A stretch of 41,366 nt of DNA. It comes from a gamma proteobacterium HTCC2207. Lineage in GTDB: Bacteria; Pseudomonadota; Gammaproteobacteria; Pseudomonadales; Porticoccaceae. A model generated the notes under the pieces. The model saw only the letters and a program-made list of their open reading frames with translations, did not search any database and was not told the origin of the DNA. Both the position numbers and the translations under genes were made by a program. Positions 10,259 to 19,821 of the stretch are shown here, in pieces (position 1 is the first letter of the stretch; every line of letters begins with the position of its first letter). Location: NCBI GenBank assembly GCA_905181925.1, contig CAJIZU010000044.1, forward strand, positions 1 to 41,366, read 5' to 3'.

Positions 10259-11464
10259 ATGATTATTAAGCCACGCGTTCGCGGCTTCATGTGTATTACA
10301 AGTCACCCATTAGGTTGTGAGCAAAATGTAATAAATCAAATTGATTATATTAAGAGCCAGGCACCTATTTCCGCGCCTAAAAGAGTGTTGGTGATAGGAA
10401 GTTCAACGGGCTACGGACTCTCGGCTAGAATTACTGCTGCATTTGGTGCAGGTGCTTCAACGTTGGGTGTGTTCTTTGAAAAACCAGGCTCAGAGCGTAA
10501 ACCTGGAACTGCAGGTTGGTATAACAGTGCGGCGTTCCATAAGCAGGCTGAAAAAGAAGGCCTGTACGCCAAGAGCGTTAACGGGGACGCATTTTCAGAT
10601 GAGGTCAAGCAGAGGGTCATTGACACCATCGCTAAAGACTTAGGGCAAATTGATCTAATTATCTATAGCTTGGCCGCGCCTAGACGGCAGCACCCCAAGA
10701 GTGGAGAAATATTTAACTCTACATTAAAGCCGGTGGGGAAGAATATCACCATGCGAGGGATCAATACGGATAAAGAGGTTATTCAAGAATTTAGCCTTGA
10801 GGCTGCTTCTGATCAAGAAATTTCAGATACTGTCTCTGTGATGGGTGGCGAAGATTGGCAGATGTGGATTGATGCCCTTGCGGCGGCAGACGTTCTGGCA
10901 CCCGGCGCAAAAACGACGGCCTTTACCTATATTGGCGAAAAAATGACGTGGGATCTTTATTGGGACGGAACGATTGGACAAGCGAAAAAAGATCTGGACC
11001 ATAGGGTTTTATCGATTAGACAGAAGCTGTCGGCAAGTGGTGGCGATGCGCGAGTATCGGTACTCAAGGCTGTGGTGACCCAATCAAGTTCTGCGATACC
11101 TATTATGCCTCTTTATTTAGCGATGCTGTTCAAAGAAATGAAAATTGATGGGAGTCATGAGGGCTGCATAGAGCAGCTTTATAGGCTATTCACAGAGGGG
11201 CTTTATTCCGATGAGCCTCGTCTGGATGAGGAAGGTAGGTTGCGTATGGACGAGCTTGAGATGCGTGCTGAGATACAGGCCAAGGTCGCAAAGTCATGGG
11301 CCGACATTTCAACAGAAAATCTTAACGAGTTGACCGATTTTGTTGGCTATAAGCATGATTTTTTATCCTTATTCGGGTTTGGTGTTTCGGGAATAGATTA
11401 TGATGCAGAAGTCGATACTGACATCTCCATTGAGCACTTAATAGAAGGCCCAACCTTTGGTTAA
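10259..11464 (+). CDS. fabV: Enoyl-[acyl-carrier-protein] reductase FabV / trans-2-enoyl-CoA reductase
   Basis: [36 protein letters not shown] nucleotide-binding motif, Y-X8-K catalytic motif ([10 protein letters not shown]). Confidence 0.96.
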   Translation: MIIKPRVRGFMCITSHPLGCEQNVINQIDYIKSQAPISAPKRVLVIGSSTGYGLSARITAAFGAGASTLGVFFEKPGSERKPGTAGWYNSAAFHKQAEKEGLYAKSVNGDAFSDEVKQRVIDTIAKDLGQIDLIIYSLAAPRRQHPKSGEIFNSTLKPVGKNITMRGINTDKEVIQEFSLEAASDQEISDTVSVMGGEDWQMWIDALAAADVLAPGAKTTAFTYIGEKMTWDLYWDGTIGQAKKDLDHRVLSIRQKLSASGGDARVSVLKAVVTQSSSAIPIMPLYLAMLFKEMKIDGSHEGCIEQLYRLFTEGLYSDEPRLDEEGRLRMDELEMRAEIQAKVAKSWADISTENLNELTDFVGYKHDFLSLFGFGVSGIDYDAEVDTDISIEHLIEGPTFG

Positions 11465-12416
11465 AAAAGCATCTAAGGCGACTCAATTTAGTCTCAATCT
11501 ACTGCATCCTCGACACTGGTTAATTTGGTTCGGTTTTTTGGTCTGGCGTTTAATTACCGCGTTACCTTTCCCTGTTTTATTGCTTTTAGGAAAAGGGATC
11601 GGATTAGTAGTGTTCTCCTTTAGGACTCGTCGTAAGACCATTGCAAAAAGAAATATTGAAGTCTGTTTTCCAACACTTTCCGAGCGTGCACAGCACGAGA
11701 TGTTACGAAATAATTTCATTAACACTGGGATCGCATTCATGGAGATTGGGATGGCTTGGTGGTGGTCCTCTCGTCGATTGGCAAAACTGCTCAGCTATGA
11801 AGGCCTCGAACATCTTAAGTCCATCCCGGAGGGACGTGGGACAATGTTGCTAGGTATTCACTACACGACTCTCGAAATTGGAGGGGCTGCCGTAGCTATG
11901 GTGACACAAATGGACGGTATGTATCGCGCGCACGGTAACCCAGTCTATGATTACATACAAGCTTCTGGTCGTGTCTCCAAGGGCAGTGGTGACACTGTGG
12001 TTTTTGAACGAAGAGATGTTAGGGGAACCATGAAGGCACTTAAGGCTGGACGTACTCTTTGGTATGGCCCGGATCAAGATTATGGGCTCGGGCAGGGTCT
12101 TTTTGCCCCCTTTTTTGGTATCCAGGCGGCTACTGTCTATGCAACAGCAAGGTTTGCCGATAAGACTGGTGCTGCCGTATTGCCTTTTAATCACATTCGT
12201 TTACCGGGCTCTCAGGGGTATAAGGTGACTTTTCATGCACCGCTAGAGTCATTTCCCAGTGGCGATGATTTAGTGGATGCAACTCGTATTAATCAGTTGA
12301 TTGAAAAGTTTATTTTACTTCAGCCGGATCAATATCTTTGGGTACACCGGCGATTTAAAAACCGCCCTGAAGGTGATCCCGATATCTATAATTTAGACCG
12401 TGAGGGTAGTGAATGA
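11457..12416 (+). CDS. LpxL/HtrB-type lysophospholipid (lipid A) acyltransferase
   Basis: TTG start overlapping the end of fabV; H-X4-E motif in [31 protein letters not shown]-terminal membrane anchor. Confidence 0.85.
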   Translation: MVKKASKATQFSLNLLHPRHWLIWFGFLVWRLITALPFPVLLLLGKGIGLVVFSFRTRRKTIAKRNIEVCFPTLSERAQHEMLRNNFINTGIAFMEIGMAWWWSSRRLAKLLSYEGLEHLKSIPEGRGTMLLGIHYTTLEIGGAAVAMVTQMDGMYRAHGNPVYDYIQASGRVSKGSGDTVVFERRDVRGTMKALKAGRTLWYGPDQDYGLGQGLFAPFFGIQAATVYATARFADKTGAAVLPFNHIRLPGSQGYKVTFHAPLESFPSGDDLVDATRINQLIEKFILLQPDQYLWVHRRFKNRPEGDPDIYNLDREGSE

Positions 12417-12510
12417 TTTGGCCCATCCAAAAAAGCGAGTTTTGCTTGTGCGTTCGCAGAGGCGTAAGTAACATGTCTCGGCCATACTCATTACCATCTC
12501 GGAGAAAAAA

Positions 12511-13389
12511 GTGATTACCGGAAGTATTGTCGCTTTAGTGACGCCCATGCATTCAGGATCCTTAGCCATAGATTGGAGCTCATTAGAGGCTCTCGTTGAG
12601 TGGCACATTGCTGAAGGTACCAACGCAATTGTTGCGGTTGGGACCACGGGTGAATCAGCGACCTTGAGTGTTGCAGAGCATGCCAGCGTGATAGAATTTA
12701 TTGTTAAAAAGGTAGCCGGTAGGGTACCAGTGATCGCTGGAACAGGCGCTAACTCAACTGCAGAGGCAATTCATCTAACTCAAACAGCAAAGGCAGTGGG
12801 TGCTGATGCTTGCTTGTTGGTGACGCCTTATTACAATAAACCGACGCAAAACGGACTTTATCAGCACTTTAAAGCGATTTCTGAAGCTGTTGATGTGGAC
12901 CAAATTCTATACAATGTTCCCGGCAGAACAGCCTGTGATATGTTGCCAGACACAATCATCGCATTGAGTAAGCTAAACAATATTGTTGGCGTAAAAGAGG
13001 CAACAGGCGATTTATCCCGGGTGCCCATGCTGTTAGAAGGTTGTAATGAAGGCTTTGCTATTTATTCAGGCGATGACGCAACCGCTCGAGAACTTATGCA
13101 AATGGGAGGCCATGGTGATATTTCGGTTACTGCGAACGTTGCGCCCAGATTGATGTCTGAAATGTGTGCAGCGGCAATGAGCGGCAATTTGGAACGGTCA
13201 AATGAACTTGATCTTGTTTTAGTTCACTTACATTCTGCGCTTTTTGTCGAGGCCAATCCTATTCCGGTAAAGTGGGCTGTTAGCCAGATGGGTATGATAG
13301 AGAACGTACTGAGGCTGCCTATGACGAGTCTTAGCAAAGAATACTTTACTACTGTTAGCCAAGCTATGCGTAGTGCTAGCGTTAACTAA
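12511..13389 (+). CDS. dapA: 4-hydroxy-tetrahydrodipicolinate synthase
   Basis: GTG start; GTTGESATL, TPYYNKPTQNGLYQHF, YNVPGRTACDM, GVKEATGDLSR. Confidence 0.97.
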   Translation: MITGSIVALVTPMHSGSLAIDWSSLEALVEWHIAEGTNAIVAVGTTGESATLSVAEHASVIEFIVKKVAGRVPVIAGTGANSTAEAIHLTQTAKAVGADACLLVTPYYNKPTQNGLYQHFKAISEAVDVDQILYNVPGRTACDMLPDTIIALSKLNNIVGVKEATGDLSRVPMLLEGCNEGFAIYSGDDATARELMQMGGHGDISVTANVAPRLMSEMCAAAMSGNLERSNELDLVLVHLHSALFVEANPIPVKWAVSQMGMIENVLRLPMTSLSKEYFTTVSQAMRSASVN

Positions 13390-13421
13390 CTTACCGATTA
13401 ATTGAAAGGCCTTTCGTAAAT

Positions 13422-14450
13422 ATGAAAATAATGTCAGCTATTCTTGTTATTTTGTTCTCGGTTAATTTGACGAGTTGTGGGTGGCTTGGATTGAAGGATC
13501 GCACCAATGATTACCTTCTTTCTGAGGAAACAGAGCCTACAGTTATACCTCGTGAGCTGAGTACAGGTTCACTGGGTCAACTTTATCCGATCCCTGCCAT
13601 TGAGACATCCTCAGAGCAGCTGGTTTCTTTCGATGTACCGCGACCGCTGCCAGCATCCGTTAACACATTTGAGCAGTTGGTTAAGATTCAGAGCTTTGAC
13701 GAGGGACGTTGGGTACTAATCAATATCTCACCCAGTGAGTTGTGGCCTCGACTAAGAAATGTTTTGAACCGTAATGGGGTTCCATCCGCAGTCGCGCAAG
13801 GCTCATCCGGTCTAATCGAAACGGTGTGGGTGACCTTTAGTTCTGATGATGATAATTCGCACAGGTTCAGGTTTACCATCGCTCCCGGTGTCCAGGTAGA
13901 AAGCACTGAGATTGCCGTTGTGCATAACCAAGCGGTTCGTGGAGAGGAAGATAATGCAGCTTGGTCAAGCGCATCTGATAGCGACCAACGAGAGCTAGAT
14001 ATGCTGACATTAGTGGCTAATGATCTGGCGGGGGTTAATGACTTCGCAAGCGTTTCTCTGTTAGCTCAAGATATAGGCGGTGCCTCGAAGGTTGAGATTA
14101 TATCGCCCGAAATCGCAGATCCCTTTATTCGTATAAAGCTTGGCTTTGACCGGTCATGGGCATCAGTGGTTTATTCGTTAGAGCGAGGAGGGTTTTCTAC
14201 AATTGACAAGAATCGTTCGGACGGAATGTTTTATGTCAATTACACAGAGCCAAGTAACACTGAGGTAGGTTTTTTTGGTCGCATGTTCGGTGGCAGTGAC
14301 GATGGGGATATTATCGAGACTAATTATCGAGTGTTGGTTGAAGCCGTAGGGTCGGATGTTGAGGTGAAAATCGTTGATGACTCGGGTGACAGTGTCGCAA
14401 GATCCGAGGCGTCCAGACTGCTGGCTATTTTGAGAAGTAACTTGTCATAG
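13422..14450 (+). CDS. bamC: Outer membrane protein assembly lipoprotein BamC-like (NlpB/DapX)
   Basis: Lipobox LTSC; conserved position after dapA; BamC-like FDRSWASVVYSLERGGFSTIDKNRSDGMFYVNY. Confidence 0.85.
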   Translation: MKIMSAILVILFSVNLTSCGWLGLKDRTNDYLLSEETEPTVIPRELSTGSLGQLYPIPAIETSSEQLVSFDVPRPLPASVNTFEQLVKIQSFDEGRWVLINISPSELWPRLRNVLNRNGVPSAVAQGSSGLIETVWVTFSSDDDNSHRFRFTIAPGVQVESTEIAVVHNQAVRGEEDNAAWSSASDSDQRELDMLTLVANDLAGVNDFASVSLLAQDIGGASKVEIISPEIADPFIRIKLGFDRSWASVVYSLERGGFSTIDKNRSDGMFYVNYTEPSNTEVGFFGRMFGGSDDGDIIETNYRVLVEAVGSDVEVKIVDDSGDSVARSEASRLLAILRSNLS

Positions 14451-14462
14451 AGTTGCTAGGTA

Positions 14463-15233
14463 ATGCGTTTCGCCTCTCTTGGTAGTGGTAGTAAGGGTAA
14501 TTCGACGATTATTGTGTCAGGAGCGACCTCCGTTTTGCTTGACTGTGGGTTCGGTATTCGTTCGACTTGCGCGCGGTTGCTTGCGCGAGATGTAGCTCCC
14601 GAGACAATCACGGCAATACTCATTACTCATGAGCATAGTGACCATTGGAAGGGCGTCGAGGCGCTCTCCGCAAAGTTTGATATTCCAGTTTACCTGTCCG
14701 CTGGCTGCTTTAAAGCTCGTAAACTTTCCCCAGGTTCTAAGCATTTCCACATTATTGATAGTCACACGGCGTTTAATTTAGGGGAACTCACTGTCACCCC
14801 AGTTCCTGTACCCCATGATGCCAGAGAGCCTATTCAATATATGTTTAGCGATGGTAATCTGCGTCTGGGTATTTTAACTGACCTGGGACATTACACTCCT
14901 CACGTGCTCTCAAGTTATTCCAAATGCCATGGCTTATTGCTCGAGAGTAACTATGACGAAGAGATGCTCGCGAATGGACCTTACCCGCAATTTTTGAAGG
15001 AGCGAGTCAGCGGTCTGTTCGGTCACTTAAGTAATAGGCAAGCCTCAGAGTTACTTGGAAGGCTAGATTTGACGCAGTTACAAACGTTAGTGCTGGGTCA
15101 TATTAGCGATAAAAACAATCACCCGGATATCATTGCCGAGGTACTCTCAAAGACTGATCTAGGAGCTGCTACAATAGTTTTTGCAGGGCAAGAAGAGGGA
15201 AGTGACTGGCAGTATTTAGAATGCCGATCTTAG
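14463..15233 (+). CDS. MBL-fold metallo-hydrolase (YycJ/WalJ-like)
   Basis: RFASLGSGSKGNSTIIVSG, HxHxDH metal motif THEHSDHWKGVEAL, LGHISDKNNHPD. Confidence 0.92.
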   Translation: MRFASLGSGSKGNSTIIVSGATSVLLDCGFGIRSTCARLLARDVAPETITAILITHEHSDHWKGVEALSAKFDIPVYLSAGCFKARKLSPGSKHFHIIDSHTAFNLGELTVTPVPVPHDAREPIQYMFSDGNLRLGILTDLGHYTPHVLSSYSKCHGLLLESNYDEEMLANGPYPQFLKERVSGLFGHLSNRQASELLGRLDLTQLQTLVLGHISDKNNHPDIIAEVLSKTDLGAATIVFAGQEEGSDWQYLECRS

Positions 15234-15295
15234 TGCTGAACGCGTCACAGTGTTGCTAGCCTTGTTTCGCGTTTGGGTCAAGGTTAATTATATTT

Positions 15296-15508
15296 TTTTC
15301 CACAGATAACCTCCTGTTTCGAAACCTTATATTAGGTAATGCTCGTAAGTCATTGATTATTACTAAGGAACAGGCTAAGTAGTTGATTTTAATAGCTTTT
15401 TATAAATGGTTAAAAAGTAACCAATCTAAGCAAGGAGCATGTTTTTTACGGATTTGGGCGATAAATCCAAGGTTAATCCACAAAGTTATCCACAGAAATT
15501 GTGAATAA
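15296..15508. promoter_or_regulatory. Cluster of DnaA-box matches in non-coding DNA
   Basis: TTTTCCACA at 15296-15304, TTATCCACA at 15486-15494, and TTATTCACA on the minus strand at 15500-15508 all fit TTWTNCACA; one-mismatch TAATCCACA at 15474-15482. Confidence 0.55.
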
Positions 15509-15512
15509 CTTT
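15482..15512. repeat. Inverted repeat of 13 nt with one mismatch, built from two head-to-head DnaA boxes
   Basis: AAAGTTATCCACA (15482-15494), GAAAT spacer, TGTGAATAACTTT (15500-15512). Confidence 0.85.
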
Positions 15513-15556
15513 TGGTAGGTTCTGTGACCAATATCACTTTATATAAGTGCTTAAAG

Positions 15557-15985
15557 TTACTCACAAATGTTGTCGACTAACGCTTTTATACTGTCCCGTC
15601 CGCGCAGTTGTCGTAAGTCAGCGCAGTCAATATTCGTATTGTTGTGGAGATCGACGAGAGTGAGTTCATCAAGAAAAAATAACGGAGTGAGGCTAGTTAA
15701 ATTGTTATTTTGAAACCTTACTTCTGACAAGGCGAAAAATTGCTGGATCCCATCAAGTTTTTCGATACCAGCATGACTACAATCTATAGTTTTTAGCGTC
15801 TGCGGGTGTTTGATCTGCTTATCGATAATGGTCTGCTTGAGGCATTCATTAAATGCGTTATCAATAATCTTTTTAGTCTGATATAAAACGATCGGAGTTA
15901 TGATAGATTTATTATTCAACGTTACGGCATAATTTGCACATCCGGATAACAGGACAACCATTAACGTTATGAAACCGTATCTCAT
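15557..15985 (-). CDS. Small putative lipoprotein with leucine-rich-repeat-like segment
   Basis: Signal peptide and lipobox MRYGFITLMVVLLSGCA; repeat-like LKTIDCSHAGIEKLDGIQQFFALSEVRFQNNNLTSLTPLFFLDELTLVDLHNNT. Confidence 0.65.
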   Translation of the reverse strand: MRYGFITLMVVLLSGCANYAVTLNNKSIITPIVLYQTKKIIDNAFNECLKQTIIDKQIKHPQTLKTIDCSHAGIEKLDGIQQFFALSEVRFQNNNLTSLTPLFFLDELTLVDLHNNTNIDCADLRQLRGRDSIKALVDNICE

Positions 15986-16015
15986 TAATAATATCCTTCC
16001 TCAAATGGTCCGTGA

Positions 16016-16864
16016 ATGTCGTTGAATATTAACATACCAAACATCACTGTTGGCTGTGAAATAGGTCAGTGCCTGCCAAAAGCAAGGCGTTTAGCAGATC
16101 TGTTAGGCGTCAAGTTAATTAGTCCGCTTTATTCCCATGGTAAAGTTGAAGTGGTTCTTTGTGAGAAGGGCCAAGTCAACCAAGGCTATCAGTTGTTGGT
16201 CGATGATACAGGTATTGCATTGTATCCAAATGATTCGCGGCTTCATGGGCCAATCCGAGTTGACTTTAATGCCGGTGCTAATAGCCACCGACGAAAGTTT
16301 GGTGGGGGGAACGGTCAAGCGATAGCTAAGGCAGTTGGAGTTTCAGGTGCATTTCTTCCGTCGGTTCTGGATCTAACGGCAGGGTTGGGTGGTGATGCCT
16401 TCGTGCTAGCTTCATTGGGCTGTGAGGTTCGTTTGTTTGAGCGTAATTCGATCATATCCTGCCTTTTACGGGATGGTATTGAACGGGCTACGCTAGCCAG
16501 CCAAGATGATTATGAGCTTAGAGACGTGATGCGGCGCTTGGTCTTTGTTGAAGGTGATTCAATTGATGCTCTTAAACAAATTACCGAGGACGACAGACCG
16601 GATATAATCTACCTTGACCCTATGTTTCCTCATCGAAAAAAGTCAGCGAAGGTAAAAAAGGAGATGCAGGCTTTTCAGAATATTGTAGGGGGAGACGAAG
16701 ACTCTGGTGCATTGCTTGAACATGCTGTTAACAGTGCTCGTTACAGAGTCGTTGTAAAGAGGGCTTCCAATGCTGAGTTTCTGGCTGGACTGAAGCCAAC
16801 GTACTCTTTGACCGGGAAAAGCACGCGTTTCGATATTTTCGCATTGCGTAAAATACCGTCTTAG
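16016..16864 (+). CDS. rsmJ: 16S rRNA (guanine1516-N2)-methyltransferase
   Basis: VDFNAGANSHRRKFGGGNGQAIAKAVG, LDLTAGLGGDAFVLASLGCEVRLFERN, YLDPMFPHRKKSAKVKKEMQ. Confidence 0.95.
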   Translation: MSLNINIPNITVGCEIGQCLPKARRLADLLGVKLISPLYSHGKVEVVLCEKGQVNQGYQLLVDDTGIALYPNDSRLHGPIRVDFNAGANSHRRKFGGGNGQAIAKAVGVSGAFLPSVLDLTAGLGGDAFVLASLGCEVRLFERNSIISCLLRDGIERATLASQDDYELRDVMRRLVFVEGDSIDALKQITEDDRPDIIYLDPMFPHRKKSAKVKKEMQAFQNIVGGDEDSGALLEHAVNSARYRVVVKRASNAEFLAGLKPTYSLTGKSTRFDIFALRKIPS

Positions 16865-17751
16865 CGGGGTTTCCTCATGACGAGGTAATTACCGACAAGC
16901 GCGAGTAGAAATCCGCAGGCTGCCATAATGGTCCACTGGTATCCTTCGAAAATTGTTGATAGCCCGATCGCGACGAAGGGTATCATCAATGCACCGTAGC
17001 TAGCCTTTTCAGGGCCAATAATGACCATCAGTTTTAGGTAGGCACCAAACGCTAGGATAGTACCAAAAACTGACAAATAGATAAGCGATATGGTGTATTC
17101 GGCACTATAATCAAACGTGAAAGGGGTGCCAGTAAACACCGCTATTATGCTGAGAGCGGAAGCGCCATAGAGTGTTGACCACGCGTTAATTCGCCATACA
17201 GAGTGTCCCAGCATGCCACTTCGTGTTGCTGCCATGTTTCCTAGCGATGCACTAAAAACTGCAGTCAACGCCAATCCGAATCCTGTTAAAGCGTTTTGCT
17301 GGGAGCTTGCATTACTTAACTCGGGAGAGAACAGTAAATACAATCCACACAGGCCAACGAGGCCACCAAGCGCCGTATTTCTCTCAATAGGGCGGTTTAA
17401 AAAAATACGTCCATTGACGAGGTTGAAAAAGACAATTAGAGAAAATATGACTGCGATGATCCCACTGGTGAGGTACATCTCAGACATATAGATAAGCCAA
17501 AAATTCACTCCAAAACTCAGAACGCCCTGAATCATAAAGAAAACGTGATCTAATCTAGTGGCGCGGAGAGTCACACCTAAAAATCTGCACAGAGAAAAAA
17601 GCAGTACAGATGCCAGCGCCATACGATAGATGACCGATATAATCGGATCAACGGTTCCAAGCTGGAAGGTAATAACTAACCATGTGGATCCCCAGATGGC
17701 CACTGTTGTGAGATATAGAAGTGTTGTTTGGTAGTTCATTCGCACCGTCAC
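16861..17751 (-). CDS. DMT family transporter (EamA domain)
   Basis: About 10 hydrophobic segments; TTVAIWGSTWLVITFQLG start and internal duplication typical of EamA proteins. Confidence 0.88.
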   Translation of the reverse strand: MTVRMNYQTTLLYLTTVAIWGSTWLVITFQLGTVDPIISVIYRMALASVLLFSLCRFLGVTLRATRLDHVFFMIQGVLSFGVNFWLIYMSEMYLTSGIIAVIFSLIVFFNLVNGRIFLNRPIERNTALGGLVGLCGLYLLFSPELSNASSQQNALTGFGLALTAVFSASLGNMAATRSGMLGHSVWRINAWSTLYGASALSIIAVFTGTPFTFDYSAEYTISLIYLSVFGTILAFGAYLKLMVIIGPEKASYGALMIPFVAIGLSTIFEGYQWTIMAACGFLLALVGNYLVMRKPR

Positions 17752-17775
17752 CTTAAATTAAGTCCAAACAACTAT

Positions 17776-18912
17776 TCAGCACAACAGCTGTGATACGATT
17801 TTTTGATAGATCTTAGTTAATTTCTCCAAGTCATCAATGGAGACGTGTTCGTCAACACGGTGAATACTGCTATTTAAAGGCCCTAACTCCACTACCTCAG
17901 TTCCCATTGGTGCTATAAATCGTCCATCCGAGGTACCTCCTGCCGTGGACAGTAGGGTTTTCAGGCCAGTTACTTCCTCAATGCACTGTGTGGCAACATC
18001 GACTAACAACCCTGTGGCGGTTAAAAAGGGTTCTCCACTGAGTCGCCACTCCATGCTGTAATTTAGTCCGTGCTTGTCCAAAATATCTTCAACACGCTGG
18101 CGTAGTTGTACCTCAGTGACTTCAGTGGAGAATCGGAAATTAAATAGCATCTTAATATCGCCGGGTATGACGTTGGTTGCACCTGTGCCACTTGAAACAT
18201 TTGAGATCTGAAAAGAGGTTGGTGGAAAATATTGATTTCCTTTATCCCAAACTTCATTGATCAGCTCGTTGATTGCGGGATTAGCTAAATGTATTGGGTT
18301 CGATGCTAAATGAGGATATGCAACATGTCCTTGGAGTCCTTTAATAGTCATCGAGCAGCCGAGTGATCCTCGACGGCCATTTTTAATCGTATCCCCACAT
18401 TTTTCAGAGCTCGAGGGCTCACCCACCAAGCACCATTGGGGGATTATATGATGCTCTTCAAGCCATTGAACAACACGCACAGTTCCATTGATCGCGATTC
18501 CTTCTTCATCACTAGTAATTAAAAATGCAAGTCTACCGGGGTGCTCCGGATACTCCGCCACAAACTGTTCGGCTGCGACTACCATCGCAGCCAGAGAACC
18601 TTTCATGTCGGCTGAACCACGCGCAAAGAGCAGTCCGTCTTTTATGACTGGAGTAAATGGTAGATTTGTCCACTGCTCCACCGGGCCAGTTGGCACAACA
18701 TCAGTGTGACCGGCGAAACAAAAAATAGGTCCATCGCTGCCATGGACAGCCCAGAAATTATCGACATCATCAAACTTTAAGCGCTCAACGCTAAAACCGC
18801 AGGCTTCCAGGCGGGCTAACATTAATTCCTGACAGCCATGATCAAGTGGGGTGACAGAGGGCCGGGACACCAAGTCCATAGCTAGGGCTAGAGTCGGAGA
18901 GTTAACGGTCAT
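17776..18912 (-). CDS. dapE: Succinyl-diaminopimelate desuccinylase
   Basis: [54 protein letters not shown]. Confidence 0.96.
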   Translation of the reverse strand: MTVNSPTLALAMDLVSRPSVTPLDHGCQELMLARLEACGFSVERLKFDDVDNFWAVHGSDGPIFCFAGHTDVVPTGPVEQWTNLPFTPVIKDGLLFARGSADMKGSLAAMVVAAEQFVAEYPEHPGRLAFLITSDEEGIAINGTVRVVQWLEEHHIIPQWCLVGEPSSSEKCGDTIKNGRRGSLGCSMTIKGLQGHVAYPHLASNPIHLANPAINELINEVWDKGNQYFPPTSFQISNVSSGTGATNVIPGDIKMLFNFRFSTEVTEVQLRQRVEDILDKHGLNYSMEWRLSGEPFLTATGLLVDVATQCIEEVTGLKTLLSTAGGTSDGRFIAPMGTEVVELGPLNSSIHRVDEHVSIDDLEKLTKIYQKIVSQLLC

Positions 18913-19024
18913 TATTTTTACCTGCGTTTAAGAAGCGGTATTGTAATCTGCAAAACTCTCTGCGGCTATATAACCCTCAACAGGTTTTTGTTTTAATACT
19001 AGATTAAATAACTGTAAGAATGAT

Positions 19025-19804
19025 ATGGCAAGATCTAATGGCGGTGATCGAAATTTTGATGATCTAACAGAAAAATTTTCACGCAAGGTATACGGAGGGC
19101 TAAAAGGTGATATAAGACTGGCGGTGATTTGGCGGGACTTAATGTCAGTAATACCAGAGATCGATAGCTCACAACCAATGCGAGTACTTGATGTTGGCGG
19201 CGGGCTTGGTCAAATGTCTATAAAGCTCGCAGAGCTCGGGCACCGGGTCACCTATAATGATATATCGTCAAACATGTTAGCTATAGCTAAGGACTCTGCT
19301 CTTAAAGCGGGTGTTGAAAGCTTTATTGAATGGCGGCAGTGTCCCTATCAGGACCTAGATGTCGAAGAGTTAGGACAGTTTGATTTAATACTTTGTCATG
19401 CCATGATCGAGTGGCTAGACAAGCCCGAACAATTAATCCCTAAACTGATGAGGCATCGTTCACCTAACGGGTTTATCTCACTGACTTTTTATAATCATAA
19501 TGCTTTGGTGTACCGAAATTTAATTCGAGGTAACTTTAAAATGCTCGAATCAGAGTTTAAGGCGGATGCTGGTAGCTTAACCCCTCATACACCCTTTGAA
19601 CCTGACCTAATCAAGAGCTGGTCACACACGCTCAATTTAAGGCTCATTAAGTCTTCGGGTATCCGTGTGTTCCATGATTACGTAACAACCGTTAGGGGCG
19701 GTCATACTAGCCCACAGGCGGTCATCGAGACTGAGCTAGTGCATTCAGAGATCGAGCCATTTAAATGGCTTGGTCGGTATATCCACTTTGTGTTAGCGGA
19801 ATAG
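19025..19804 (+). CDS. cmoM: tRNA 5-carboxymethoxyuridine methyltransferase CmoM-like
   Basis: NFDDLTEKFSRKVYGGLKGDIRLAVIWRDL, SAM motif VLDVGGGLGQMSIKLAELGH, CHAMIEWL. Confidence 0.87.
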   Translation: MARSNGGDRNFDDLTEKFSRKVYGGLKGDIRLAVIWRDLMSVIPEIDSSQPMRVLDVGGGLGQMSIKLAELGHRVTYNDISSNMLAIAKDSALKAGVESFIEWRQCPYQDLDVEELGQFDLILCHAMIEWLDKPEQLIPKLMRHRSPNGFISLTFYNHNALVYRNLIRGNFKMLESEFKADAGSLTPHTPFEPDLIKSWSHTLNLRLIKSSGIRVFHDYVTTVRGGHTSPQAVIETELVHSEIEPFKWLGRYIHFVLAE

Positions 19805-19821
19805 CTCAGTGACTATTGAGC

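Noticed and set aside
11850-12194. 114-aa minus-strand ORF
   Set aside because: Antisense to the LpxL-type gene, no family features.
15234-15556. Calling the DnaA-box region the chromosomal origin
   Set aside because: No GATC sites seen in the gap, no dnaA/dnaN/rpmH/mnmG nearby, and flanking genes mostly point toward the locus. Reported only as a DnaA-box cluster.
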